A stretch of 6,379 nucleotides of DNA from the NCBI GenBank assembly GCA_937875805.1, contig CALFHG010000347.1, positions 1-6,379 on the forward strand, written 5' to 3'. The translations under genes were made by a program, and so were the position numbers. Under the pieces are notes generated by a model. That model saw nothing but the letters and a program-made list of their open reading frames with translations, was not told where the DNA came from and did not search any database. This DNA is from an uncultured Nitrosopumilaceae archaeon. GTDB lineage: Archaea > Thermoproteota > Nitrososphaeria > Nitrososphaerales > Nitrosopumilaceae. Positions 1 through 6,000 of this stretch are shown piece by piece (the first letter of the stretch is position 1; each line of letters begins with the position of its first letter).

Positions 1-1784
1 TCTCCTAGATGATTTTCAATAATTCCTTTACATATGGCAAGACCCAATCCACTACCTCCCCTTTCTCTTGTTAATGTGGCATCTACTTGATAGAATTTTT
101 TAAACAGTCCAACTTGTTTTTCTTTAGGAATACCTGTTCCATTATCTTTAATGCTTATTGTTACATCTGATGGATTATTTTCTATATTGATTTCAATTTT
201 ACCTTCGTTTGGTTTAATTGCTATGATGCTGTTTTTAATCAAGTTTGAAATAACTTGTCCTATTCTGTCTGAATCGTGTTCTATCTGAATATCTTCTCCC
301 TTTAAAATAATTTCAATATTATTTTTCTCTGCTTCTAATTTGATACTTTCAATTGCTTTGCTAATGCCCTCTTTGATACTTGTTATTTTTTTTGTAATTC
401 TCAACTGTCCTAATTCTAATTTTTGAGCATCAAGCAAATCTGAAATTATTGATAATAGTGTTTCAGAACTTGATTTAATGATGCTTATTCTTTCTCTTTG
501 TTTATCTGTTAATTTTCCTAAATGTTCACTAAGTAAAATATCTGAATATCCTTGAATGGGTACTAGAGGTGTTTTTAATTCATGTGTAATCATTGCTAAA
601 AATTCATCTTTTGCAAGTTCATTTTTCTTTCCCTCATCCTCTTTTTCTTTAATTGTGTGGGACATTGTGTTGAAACTATCAGCTAATTGTCCTACTTCAT
701 CTTTTCCAGAATATTGAATTTCTCCATATACTCCTTCTTTTACTTTTGAAATAGCTTGTGTAATTTTATCCAGTGGTGATAATGATTGTCTAATTATAAT
801 GAGAACTATGAAGAAAATGACGATATCTACTATCAATATTACTTGAATAATGATTTGCTCATCTGAGTTTTTATCTGATGTGATGTCACTCCATTTTTTA
901 AGAACTTTATCTATGTCTTGATATAGTATTTCTTTGTCCGAATTCATTTTATTCTTTGCAGAATTAAATTCTGGTGATAATAGGGTTCTTTCTTCTAAAA
1001 TTGTTATTTTTGATTGCATTGATTCCCATAATGGATCTATTTCTTGCAATGATTTTGAATTTTCTCTTGGAATTTGAATTAATTCTTCATGAATTTCTCC
1101 AACACTTTCAACATCTAAATCTAAAGTGGATATCTGTAATAATTTTCTAATTCCAATTTCAAATTTCAGTTTTTTCTCTTTTAATTCATCTTGAGAATTA
1201 ATATCTTCTCCAATTGAAATTAACAGTGTTTGTTGTCCAATGACTTTTGCACATTCTAATAATTCATTGGCAATTTCTTTATGTCTGGAATAATCTCTAT
1301 CCAAATTTTCAATTTCGTTAGTTAATTTATTGGCTATTAAAATTAGTTCATTATTTTTTTGTAAAAGATAATTCATTGCTTTAGTAGCTTCTGGATCAAA
1401 AATTGATATTTTTTCTGCAGTTATAACACTGACTTTGTAATTATCCCACGATGTTGATAAATTATTATAATCTGAAGACAATTCAGATGGTATTTTTTCA
1501 ATTTGTTGCCCATTTATTGTTCCACTATTTTTTATTGTTTGAATAATTTTTTCTACTTCAAATATTTTTTGATCTAATTTTTCTTTGTCTTCGTCGCTTC
1601 CACCTGCAACAGATATGACTAATCCTGAAATTGATTCAGATCCTACTTTGATATCTCCAATTTTGATGATTGAAAATGATTCATAATGTTGTACATTATT
1701 GCCTTGATATAATAAGACTAAATTAATTCCTGCTGCAAAAATTAATATCGCTACCAAAAAGTATGTTTTACTGATTAGTCTCAC
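1..1784 (-). CDS. Membrane sensor histidine kinase (HAMP-HisKA-HATPase_c), C-terminus cut off by window edge
   Basis: This kinase senses a signal outside the cell and autophosphorylates a histidine. I translated it by hand: 594 residues are visible and the frame is open to the edge. Residues 7-27 form a first membrane segment. Residues 28-310 are a large, mostly helical external region. Residues 311-332 form a second membrane segment, followed by HAMP (about 333-385). HisKA has the H-box ITHELKTPL with phospho-acceptor H401. The ATPase domain has the N-box NLIKNS (N518), G1 DNGTGIP (547-553), the F-box LFKKF and G2 GGSGLGL (576-582). Only the last few residues of the ATPase domain should be missing. 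The start is GTG at 1784: an in-frame TGA lies at 1800-1802, there is no in-frame ATG before the first membrane segment, and a TATA-like box is centred 27 bases upstream, so the mRNA is probably leaderless. The ligand is unknown. There is no receiver domain; the divergent Hpt and receiver genes are the likely partners. Confidence 0.93.
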   Translation of the reverse strand, partial: MRLISKTYFLVAILIFAAGINLVLLYQGNNVQHYESFSIIKIGDIKVGSESISGLVISVAGGSDEDKEKLDQKIFEVEKIIQTIKNSGTINGQQIEKIPSELSSDYNNLSTSWDNYKVSVITAEKISIFDPEATKAMNYLLQKNNELILIANKLTNEIENLDRDYSRHKEIANELLECAKVIGQQTLLISIGEDINSQDELKEKKLKFEIGIRKLLQISTLDLDVESVGEIHEELIQIPRENSKSLQEIDPLWESMQSKITILEERTLLSPEFNSAKNKMNSDKEILYQDIDKVLKKWSDITSDKNSDEQIIIQVILIVDIVIFFIVLIIIRQSLSPLDKITQAISKVKEGVYGEIQYSGKDEVGQLADSFNTMSHTIKEKEDEGKKNELAKDEFLAMITHELKTPLVPIQGYSDILLSEHLGKLTDKQRERISIIKSSSETLLSIISDLLDAQKLELGQLRITKKITSIKEGISKAIESIKLEAEKNNIEIILKGEDIQIEHDSDRIGQVISNLIKNSIIAIKPNEGKIEINIENNPSDVTISIKDNGTGIPKEKQVGLFKKFYQVDATLTRERGGSGLGLAICKGIIENHLG

Positions 1785-1807
1785 ACTGTGGATTCTTGAT
1801 CATAGAG

Positions 1808-1816
1808 TATAAAAAT
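1808..1816. promoter_or_regulatory. Shared bidirectional TATA-like element between kinase and Hpt genes
   Basis: The sequence TATAAAAAT reads as a TATA box on the plus strand, and its complement ATTTTTATA reads as one on the minus strand. Its centre (about 1811.5) lies 27 bases from the kinase GTG and 22 bases from the first Hpt ATG. It is the only good TATA candidate in the 49-bp gap, so it probably serves both genes. TATA function and direction are inferred. Confidence 0.6.
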
Positions 1817-1833
1817 AATGGTGCCTTTTTGAT

Positions 1834-2205
1834 ATGTTATCTGATATGTCTGATGAATTTTTGAATGTGGCTACAAAAGAGATTAACGAAGATCTTGCAG
1901 AATTAAAGAAAATTTTGGCAATTTGTGAAAATGATGGCAATGTTATTTTTAATGCCGATAAATTACAAAAGCACACTCACAAAATTAAGGGATTGGCCCC
2001 TATGATGGGTAAGACACATCTTGGAGAAATATCTGGCGCACTTGATAGTTTATTGAAAACATCTTTGGATGGTGGTGATGTTGAGGGAATTTTTGATCTT
2101 TTATCTGAAATTTTGCCTTTTATGGCATCTTTGATGATTGAGGGTACTTGTGAATTATCCCTGATTAAGGAAAAGATTTCTAAAATTGAAAATATGTCAA
2201 ATTAA
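1834..2205 (+). CDS. Stand-alone Hpt (histidine phosphotransfer) domain protein
   Basis: This is a cytoplasmic phosphotransfer protein that would carry phosphate between aspartates of receiver domains in a phosphorelay. It has 123 residues, mostly helical, the size of a single Hpt domain. The signature is HTHKIKGLAPMMG, with H49 as the likely phosphorylated histidine in an HxxKG context like that of CheA P1 and Hpt domains. It has no kinase or output domain. It is divergent from the sensor kinase and 36 bases upstream of a CheY-like receiver, so the three probably work together. The start is uncertain: ATG at 1834 and ATG at 1846 are both in frame. The TATA box predicts transcription from about 1838, which would favour the later start (119 residues) and would not affect the domain. 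Confidence 0.85.
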   Translation: MLSDMSDEFLNVATKEINEDLAELKKILAICENDGNVIFNADKLQKHTHKIKGLAPMMGKTHLGEISGALDSLLKTSLDGGDVEGIFDLLSEILPFMASLMIEGTCELSLIKEKISKIENMSN

Positions 2206-2212
2206 TGAATCT

Positions 2213-2221
2213 ATTTAAAAT
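2213..2221 (+). promoter_or_regulatory. TATA box of the receiver gene
   Basis: ATTTAAAAT is centred 25 bases before the ATG at 2242, where a leaderless archaeal transcript would begin. The receiver gene can therefore be transcribed on its own as well as by read-through from the Hpt gene. Confidence 0.55.
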
Positions 2222-2241
2222 ACTGAAATGTTTGATTAATC

Positions 2242-2604
2242 ATGGCACTTATTATGATTGCAGATGATTCAGATGCAATCCGGCTAGTTTTGAAAGATAT
2301 TCTGTCTATTGGTAATTATGATGATATTTTAGAAGCATGTGATGGTGAGGAATCTGTTAATTTGTATAAAAAGAATAAACCTAGTTTAGTTTTATTAGAT
2401 TTGGCAATGCCCAAGAAAGATGGCTTGACTGTTGTACAAGAAATTATTCAATTTGATCCTAACGCTAAAATTATTTTAATCACTGCAAGTGATGATCAAA
2501 AAGTAATACAACAGTGTTTAGCCTCTGGTGCATCTTCATACATTTCAAAACCATTTGATTTTAATACTATCTTAAAAGCAATTTCAGATCTTTTAGCAAA
2601 GTAA
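2242..2604 (+). CDS. Single-domain response regulator (CheY-like receiver)
   Basis: A receiver domain that accepts phosphate on an aspartate. The 120 residues match one receiver domain with nothing attached. All key positions are present: acidic pair D8/D9, phospho-acceptor D53 in VLLDLAMP, T81 in LITAS, switch aromatic Y100, and K103 in the KPF motif. There is no DNA-binding, enzymatic or other output domain, so it must act by protein contact or as a relay step, for example kinase to receiver to Hpt to another receiver. It lies 36 bases downstream of the Hpt gene on the same strand and has its own TATA-like box. A chemotaxis role cannot be claimed because no che or archaellum genes are visible. 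The family call is firm; the pathway is inferred. Confidence 0.95.
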   Translation: MALIMIADDSDAIRLVLKDILSIGNYDDILEACDGEESVNLYKKNKPSLVLLDLAMPKKDGLTVVQEIIQFDPNAKIILITASDDQKVIQQCLASGASSYISKPFDFNTILKAISDLLAK

Positions 2605-2611
2605 TTTTAGT

Positions 2612-2619
2612 GTATTATT
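2612..2619 (+). promoter_or_regulatory. TATA-like box of the PIN-ATPase gene
   Basis: GTATTATT is centred about 26 bases before the ATG at 2642 and only 14 bases before the alternative ATG at 2630. The spacing supports 2642 as the true start. Confidence 0.45.
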
Positions 2620-2641
2620 CTAATTTCTAATGATTAACATA

Positions 2642-4462
2642 ATGTCTAAAATTGTTGCTGATACTAGTGTTATAATTAATGGCCAATTGATTGCTCAAAT
2701 TGAATCTGGAAATGTTAGGAATTTTGAAATTATAATACCTCAATCTGTTCTTGATGAATTACAATCCCAAGCATCAAAGAAAAAGGAAAAAGGATTTGTA
2801 GGCCTTGAAAAAATTAAACGACTTAAATTATTATCTGGCAGTTATGGACTAAATATTGTTGTAAGCGGTCCCCACACTACTTCTGATGATGTAAAGCTTG
2901 CATCTAGTGGTAGGATAGATGCACTAATCGTTGACATGGCCAAACAAAATAATGCCATACTATACACTTCTGATAAAGTTCAACATTTGGTGGCACAAGC
3001 TGAAGGTGTCGAAACAGTATTTCTTAAATCTGAAATTAAAACTACATCATTAGAGTTTCTAAAGTATTTTGATTCTGAAACCATGAGTGTGCATCTTAAA
3101 GAAAATCAATATCCGTTGGCTAAAAAAGGCAAACCTGGAGCCTTTGAATTGACAAAGATTAACGATGAACTCCTTTCTAAAGATTATTTGGAACTTATTA
3201 CTTCTCAAATTTTAGATATTGTAAACACCCATGATTCTAGTACGTTGGAGATATCAAAAACTGGTGCATATGTGGTTCAACACGAAGATTACCGAATAGC
3301 TATCACATACCCTCCTTTCTCTGAGGCTTTTGAAATTACAATAGTGCATCCTATTGTAAAACTAATCCTTGATGATTATACAATTTCTGAAAAATTAATG
3401 GAGCGCTTTGCTGATAGTGCAGAAGGAATTGTTATCTCTGGTGCTCCTGGCTCTGGAAAAAGTACTCTTGCATCTGGTCTTGCAAATTTTTATCATAAAA
3501 AAGGAAAAATTGTAAAAACATTTGAATCTCCGCGTGACTTGCAAGTTGACTCTGGGGTAACTCAATACAGTAAACTTGATGGAAGTTTTGACAATTCTGC
3601 TGATATTCTGTTACTTGTAAGACCTGATTATACTATTTTTGATGAAGTGCGACGACGAGAAGATTTTGTAACATTCGCTGATTTGAGATTGACTGGTGTT
3701 GGCATGGTTGGAGTTGTACATGCAAATTCTCCATTAGATGCAATTCAACGCTTTATTGGAAAAATTGAACTTGGAATTATTCCAAATGTGTTAGATACTG
3801 TAGTTTTTGTTAAAGATGGTGGGATTCAAAAAGTCTATGATTTAGAATTAATGGTTAAAGTCCCTACTGGAATGACTGAATCTGATTTGGCTAGACCTGT
3901 AATTGAAATTAGAAATTTTGAAGATGATGTCTTAGAACATGAAATCTATACTTTTGGAGAAGAAAACGTCATTGTTCCTGTTGGAAAAAAAGTAGATAAG
4001 GTTGGAATTGAAAAATTAGCTGAGGATAAAATTAAAGAAACATTTAGACGATATGATCCTCGGGCTGAAGTTGAAATTTTATCTGATAATCGTGTTAAAG
4101 TCATGGTTGATGAACAATGCATTGCATCAATAATTGGTAGAGGGGGTTCAAACATTAAAGAAATTGAAAAATCCCTTAGAGTACACATTGATGTTGTTGA
4201 GAAAATATCTGATGATGTATCATTAACATCTAATGATGTGCCATTTAGTTTTTCAGAATCAAAAACTTCTTTACTACTTACAGTGAATAAAAATTTCACT
4301 TCAATGCATGCTGATATTTATGGTAATGAAAAATTTATTGCATCAGTTAGAATTGGTAAAAAGGGACAAATCATAATTCCAAAACGCTCTGATGTTTCGA
4401 GAAAATTAATAGATTACACATCTTCACAAAACGATATTAAGATTTATCTTAAAGATCTTTAA
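2642..4462 (+). CDS. PIN domain-VirB11-like ATPase-KH domain protein (COG1855, PINA family)
   Basis: A 606-residue archaeal protein with three parts. The N-terminal PIN domain (about 1-135) has acidic residues D7, E39, D93 and D111, the usual metal site of PIN nucleases. The ATPase core (about 240-420) has Walker A GAPGSGKST (267-275), the ESPRD motif (295-299), Walker B TIFDE (D334, E335) and the VVHANS motif with H360, as in VirB11/PilT-type ATPases. A KH domain follows with GRGG at 499-502 for nucleic-acid binding, then a beta-rich tail. The Sulfolobus member PINA is a hexameric ATPase that binds the Hjc resolvase and drives Holliday-junction branch migration, so a DNA-repair role is likely by homology. 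An in-frame ATG at 2630 would add four residues. I prefer 2642 because the TATA spacing fits and PIN domains usually begin this way. The gene has its own promoter and overlaps the next gene tail to tail. Confidence 0.93.
   Translation: MSKIVADTSVIINGQLIAQIESGNVRNFEIIIPQSVLDELQSQASKKKEKGFVGLEKIKRLKLLSGSYGLNIVVSGPHTTSDDVKLASSGRIDALIVDMAKQNNAILYTSDKVQHLVAQAEGVETVFLKSEIKTTSLEFLKYFDSETMSVHLKENQYPLAKKGKPGAFELTKINDELLSKDYLELITSQILDIVNTHDSSTLEISKTGAYVVQHEDYRIAITYPPFSEAFEITIVHPIVKLILDDYTISEKLMERFADSAEGIVISGAPGSGKSTLASGLANFYHKKGKIVKTFESPRDLQVDSGVTQYSKLDGSFDNSADILLLVRPDYTIFDEVRRREDFVTFADLRLTGVGMVGVVHANSPLDAIQRFIGKIELGIIPNVLDTVVFVKDGGIQKVYDLELMVKVPTGMTESDLARPVIEIRNFEDDVLEHEIYTFGEENVIVPVGKKVDKVGIEKLAEDKIKETFRRYDPRAEVEILSDNRVKVMVDEQCIASIIGRGGSNIKEIEKSLRVHIDVVEKISDDVSLTSNDVPFSFSESKTSLLLTVNKNFTSMHADIYGNEKFIASVRIGKKGQIIIPKRSDVSRKLIDYTSSQNDIKIYLKDL
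4449..4462. repeat. 14-bp perfect palindrome holding both stop codons of two convergent genes
   Basis: TTAAAGATCTTTAA is its own reverse complement. Read on the plus strand it gives the last codons AAA GAT CTT TAA of the PIN-ATPase gene. Read on the minus strand it gives the same codons as the end of the mntR-like gene. Both proteins therefore finish with Lys-Asp-Leu. Confidence 0.95.
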
Positions 4463-4913
4463 AATTATTGATGATTTTGGGATTTGCTTTTAAAAAAGTA
4501 ATAAATTTTCTTAACTGCTTGATTGTTTTTTGATTTAGATGGTGCTCAATTCCTTCTGTATCTTGGTTGGCCGTATCATAACCTACTCCTAAAATTTCAA
4601 AAAATTCTAATAATATTCCATGTTTTTGTCTTATTCCTTCTGCAACTTTAATTCCTTTGTCAGTAAGATTGATTCCATGATATTTCTCATATTCTAAAAA
4701 TCCATTTTCATCTAGTCTTTGAAGCATCTTGGTGACACTGGGTGCACTTACATTCATGTATCTTGAAATGTCTAATGTTGTTGCATATCCTTTTAATTCT
4801 ACTAATTCTGCAATAATTTCTAAATAATCCTCCATTCTTGTACTGGAACGAGTTTTTTCTAATTCATGTGCTGCCTTGATTGAATCTAATCTTTTAGAAT
4901 TTTTATCTTTCAT
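4449..4913 (-). CDS. mntR: MntR/DtxR-family metal-dependent transcriptional repressor
   Basis: A DNA-binding regulator of metal uptake, active as a dimer when loaded with Mn(II) or Fe(II). It has 154 residues. A winged helix-turn-helix spans about 29-90 (recognition region around SAPSVTKMLQRL) and a helical dimerisation and metal domain spans about 91-154. The six metal ligands known from Bacillus MntR all have counterparts: D29 and E32 in MEDYLE, H98 in RQKH, and E120, E123, H124 in DTEGIEHH. There is no third SH3-like domain, so it is MntR-type rather than long DtxR/IdeR-type. A lysine-rich extension of about 26 residues precedes the usual family start; M27 begins the MntR-like part. No transporter gene is adjacent, so its targets lie elsewhere or are the neighbouring genes. 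Mn rather than Fe specificity is inferred from the ligand set. Confidence 0.93.
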   Translation of the reverse strand: MKDKNSKRLDSIKAAHELEKTRSSTRMEDYLEIIAELVELKGYATTLDISRYMNVSAPSVTKMLQRLDENGFLEYEKYHGINLTDKGIKVAEGIRQKHGILLEFFEILGVGYDTANQDTEGIEHHLNQKTIKQLRKFITFLKANPKIINNFKDL

Positions 4914-4922
4914 GGGGTTATT

Positions 4923-4936
4923 TTTTATAAATAAAA
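4923..4936. promoter_or_regulatory. AT-rich inverted repeat upstream of the mntR-like gene, possible operator
   Basis: TTTTAT-AA-ATAAAA is a perfect 6+2+6 inverted repeat beginning 10 bases upstream of the ATG at 4913. DtxR/MntR proteins bind short dyads and often repress themselves, so this could be an autoregulatory site. Chance is a real alternative in such AT-rich DNA, and the repeat also resembles a TATA box. Confidence 0.25.
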
Positions 4937-4941
4937 TCTAG

Positions 4942-4949
4942 TATAATTG
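4942..4949 (-). promoter_or_regulatory. Candidate TATA box of the mntR-like gene
   Basis: On the minus strand AATTATAC is centred about 32 bases before the ATG at 4913, giving a predicted leader of about 6 bases. The fit is weaker than for other genes here, and the AT-rich repeat closer to the gene is an alternative. Confidence 0.3.
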
Positions 4950-4961
4950 GATGTCTTTTGA

Positions 4962-5007
4962 GTTGATTTTAGCTATTCTTTGTTGACTTGAATGTGATGT
5001 GAGTTGA
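4962..5007 (+). repeat. Three GTTGA direct repeats at two-helical-turn spacing
   Basis: GTTGA occurs at 4962-4966, 4982-4986 and 5003-5007, at intervals of 20 and 21 bp, between the divergent mntR-like gene and the 116-residue gene. Sites two turns apart lie on one face of the helix, as in cooperative operators. Five-base repeats can arise by chance, so this is only a candidate. The rest of the 134-bp gap shows only the TATA-like elements listed separately. Confidence 0.3.
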
Positions 5008-5017
5008 TCTCTGTTTC

Positions 5018-5025
5018 TTAACTAA
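5018..5025 (+). promoter_or_regulatory. Weak TATA-like box of the 116-residue gene
   Basis: TTAACTAA is centred about 26 bases before the ATG at 5048, the distance seen for other genes in the window. The match to a TATA box is poor. Confidence 0.3.
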
Positions 5026-5047
5026 TTTTTTCTAAATCTATGTTAGA

Positions 5048-5398
5048 ATGGTTGATCCACTAAAGGAACGTCTAGATAAATTGAGAAAATTCTCTGATTC
5101 TGCTAAACGTAGAGCAAATTTGTATGCTGAAGTTTCCGGTATTAATGATAAACCTGTTGCTAGTTCATTAGGTGCTCTTCAAAAAGCCCCAGCTCCAGGT
5201 AAAAAACTCCAAAAAATTGGATTTTTGATGCTATGGGTTCCTGAGCCTACTGGTATTACTTGTGCAATTGGAGGACCAATGATAGTTGCAGGGAGATATC
5301 TTGATAAAAAATACAATGGTTCTACTATTCATGACATTGGGCATCATACAAAAAATTCAATGTCTTCAATTAGCGACTTTAAGAATTCTATAATGTAA
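5048..5398 (+). CDS. Hypothetical protein with central hydrophobic segment
   Basis: I do not recognise a named family. The protein has 116 residues. Residues 1-30 are a charged, probably helical stretch. Residues 31-56 are a basic linker with KAPAPGKK. Residues 57-82 are hydrophobic, with a break at PEPTG (65-69) and a Gly-rich second half; this could be one membrane segment or a short re-entrant hairpin. Residues 83-116 are hydrophilic and contain an HDIGHH cluster (95-100) that might bind a metal. No signal peptide is seen. The start ATG has no Shine-Dalgarno sequence. The gene is divergent from the mntR-like gene and shares its upstream region, so metal-responsive control is possible but unproven. 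Codon use matches the window. Confidence 0.75.
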   Translation: MVDPLKERLDKLRKFSDSAKRRANLYAEVSGINDKPVASSLGALQKAPAPGKKLQKIGFLMLWVPEPTGITCAIGGPMIVAGRYLDKKYNGSTIHDIGHHTKNSMSSISDFKNSIM

Positions 5399-5413
5399 TT
5401 TCTCTTAGTTTTT
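5399..5413 (+). terminator. T-rich terminator after the 116-residue gene
   Basis: A pyrimidine-rich stretch ending in five T follows the stop codon directly. Archaeal RNA polymerase terminates at such T-runs without a hairpin. Confidence 0.4.
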
Positions 5414-5426
5414 GAAACATTCCAAA

Positions 5427-5460
5427 ATCTAAACTTCAATACATTAAAGTTCATAATTCT
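5427..5460 (+). promoter_or_regulatory. Duplicated promoter, copy A (upstream of zinc-ribbon gene)
   Basis: This 34-bp block matches 5955-5988 without gaps at 28 of 34 positions, and both blocks end 12 bases before an ATG. It has a conserved ATCTAAACT-CAATAC part and a TATA-like CATTAAAG (5442-5449) centred 27 bases before the ATG at 5473. The conserved part upstream of the TATA box probably includes the TFB recognition element and perhaps a regulator site. Confidence 0.7.
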
Positions 5461-5472
5461 CATACAAAATCT

Positions 5473-5736
5473 ATGGCAGATTATGACGAAGCAGGTAGAC
5501 TAATTATTTCTAGAGCCCGACAGTTGGAACAAATTCCTGAAATTTGTTATAGTTGCAATAGTGATGATCTTAAAATGATTATGACTCTTGTGGATGGGGG
5601 TAGTTGGATATGCTTGGACTGTAATGCTCTAAATTGTTATGAGCCATCAATGAGGTTGACAAAGAACATGTCATATTCAATGTTAAATTTAGGTGCAGAT
5701 GAGATTGTTTTTGTTCCTGAATGGGATTTTGAGTAA
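5473..5736 (+). CDS. Small zinc-ribbon-like hypothetical protein
   Basis: No named family recognised. The 87 residues contain two Cys pairs, C25-x2-C28 and C47-x2-C50, with 18 residues between them and a fifth Cys at C55. This spacing and the WICLDC motif are typical of a zinc ribbon built of beta hairpins. The N-terminus (1-20) is a probable amphipathic helix. The C-terminus is acidic and ends in EWDFE. There is no membrane segment or signal peptide. Small archaeal zinc-ribbon proteins often bind nucleic acids or act as subunits of transcription or translation complexes, but nothing here fixes a role. The mRNA is probably leaderless, because the TATA-like box lies 27 bases before the ATG. 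The promoter is shared in sequence with the mini-protein gene at 6001. Confidence 0.8.
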   Translation: MADYDEAGRLIISRARQLEQIPEICYSCNSDDLKMIMTLVDGGSWICLDCNALNCYEPSMRLTKNMSYSMLNLGADEIVFVPEWDFE

Positions 5737-5751
5737 ATTTGATTTTAACTC

Positions 5752-5777
5752 TTTATTTTTCTAATTGTTTAATTTTT
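5752..5777 (+). terminator. T-rich terminator after the zinc-ribbon gene
   Basis: Several T-runs (TTTATTTTT, TTTAATTTTT) follow the stop codon within 42 bases, consistent with archaeal T-tract termination and with separation from the next transcript. Confidence 0.5.
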
Positions 5778-5778
5778 G

Positions 5779-5786
5779 TATAAAAA
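5779..5786 (+). promoter_or_regulatory. Strong TATA box with no coding gene at the expected start
   Basis: TATAAAAA is among the best TATA matches in the window. By the spacing seen elsewhere, transcription would begin near 5808-5810. No ATG lies near there and the first ATG is at 5876, so the product is probably an RNA. Confidence 0.5.
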
Positions 5787-5807
5787 ATAAACAAATATTG
5801 ATAATCT

Positions 5808-5947
5808 GCTGAACAGTATTTTTATTTCATTATCTTGTAGTGTATCTAGATAGTAATCAAATAATCCCAAACATAATGGATATCACAAGAGAATTGATGC
5901 TCAGTTGTCAGTGGATAACTGGTTGGTTTTGATTATTATCTATTTTT
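5808..5947 (+). ncRNA. Candidate structured small RNA with nested hairpins
   Basis: In the 264-bp gap between genes, a 15-bp helix pairs 5847-5861 with 5928-5942, and the 66-base loop encloses a second hairpin, 5901-5909 with 5914-5922, around a four-base loop AGTG. All three non-Watson-Crick pairs (5853/5936, 5907/5916, 5901/5922) are G-U on the plus strand. On the minus strand they would be C-A mismatches, so a plus-strand RNA is favoured. A TATA box at 5779-5786 predicts the 5' end, and TTTTT at 5943-5947 directly after the outer helix predicts the 3' end. I recognise no known RNA family: it is not a tRNA, and no clear C/D-box pattern is present. The ends are inferred. It could also be a long leader of the mini-protein operon or a decayed mobile element. 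Confidence 0.45.
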
Positions 5948-5954
5948 AAATAAT

Positions 5955-5988
5955 ATCTAAACTCCAATACGCTTAAGTTCACTATTCT
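5955..5988 (+). promoter_or_regulatory. Duplicated promoter, copy B (upstream of mini-protein gene)
   Basis: Second copy of the 34-bp block at 5427-5460, shifted by exactly 528 bases, as are the two start codons. The TATA-like GCTTAAG is centred 27 bases before the ATG at 6001. This places transcription start at that ATG and supports the 32-residue gene as the first gene of the transcript. Confidence 0.7.
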
Positions 5989-6000
5989 TGCAGAAAATTC

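Noticed and set aside
3946..4299. Minus-strand open frame of 117 codons
   Set aside because: It lies wholly inside the KH and tail region of the PIN-ATPase gene, is rich in Ser and Thr as expected from an antisense shadow, and shows no domain or promoter.
4951..4986. Eleven-codon frame (MSFELILAILC) in the gap upstream of the 116-residue gene
   Set aside because: Too short to judge; a TATA-like sequence lies at a workable distance, but chance is likely in AT-rich DNA.
5795..5812. C/D-box guide RNA (TTGATAA and CTGA)
   Set aside because: The C-like and D-like boxes are only three bases apart and no D'/C' pair follows, so there is no room for a guide.
5840..5932. Small plus-strand frame from GTG 5840 (30 codons) or ATG 5876 (18 codons)
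   Set aside because: No start codon fits the TATA box at 5779-5786 for a leaderless gene, there is no ribosome-binding site, and the frame lies across the two hairpins, which explain the sequence better.
5847..5942. Miniature inverted-repeat element (15-bp terminal repeats, 96 bp)
   Set aside because: No flanking target-site duplication is visible and no second copy is in the window; G-U pairing on one strand favours an RNA structure.
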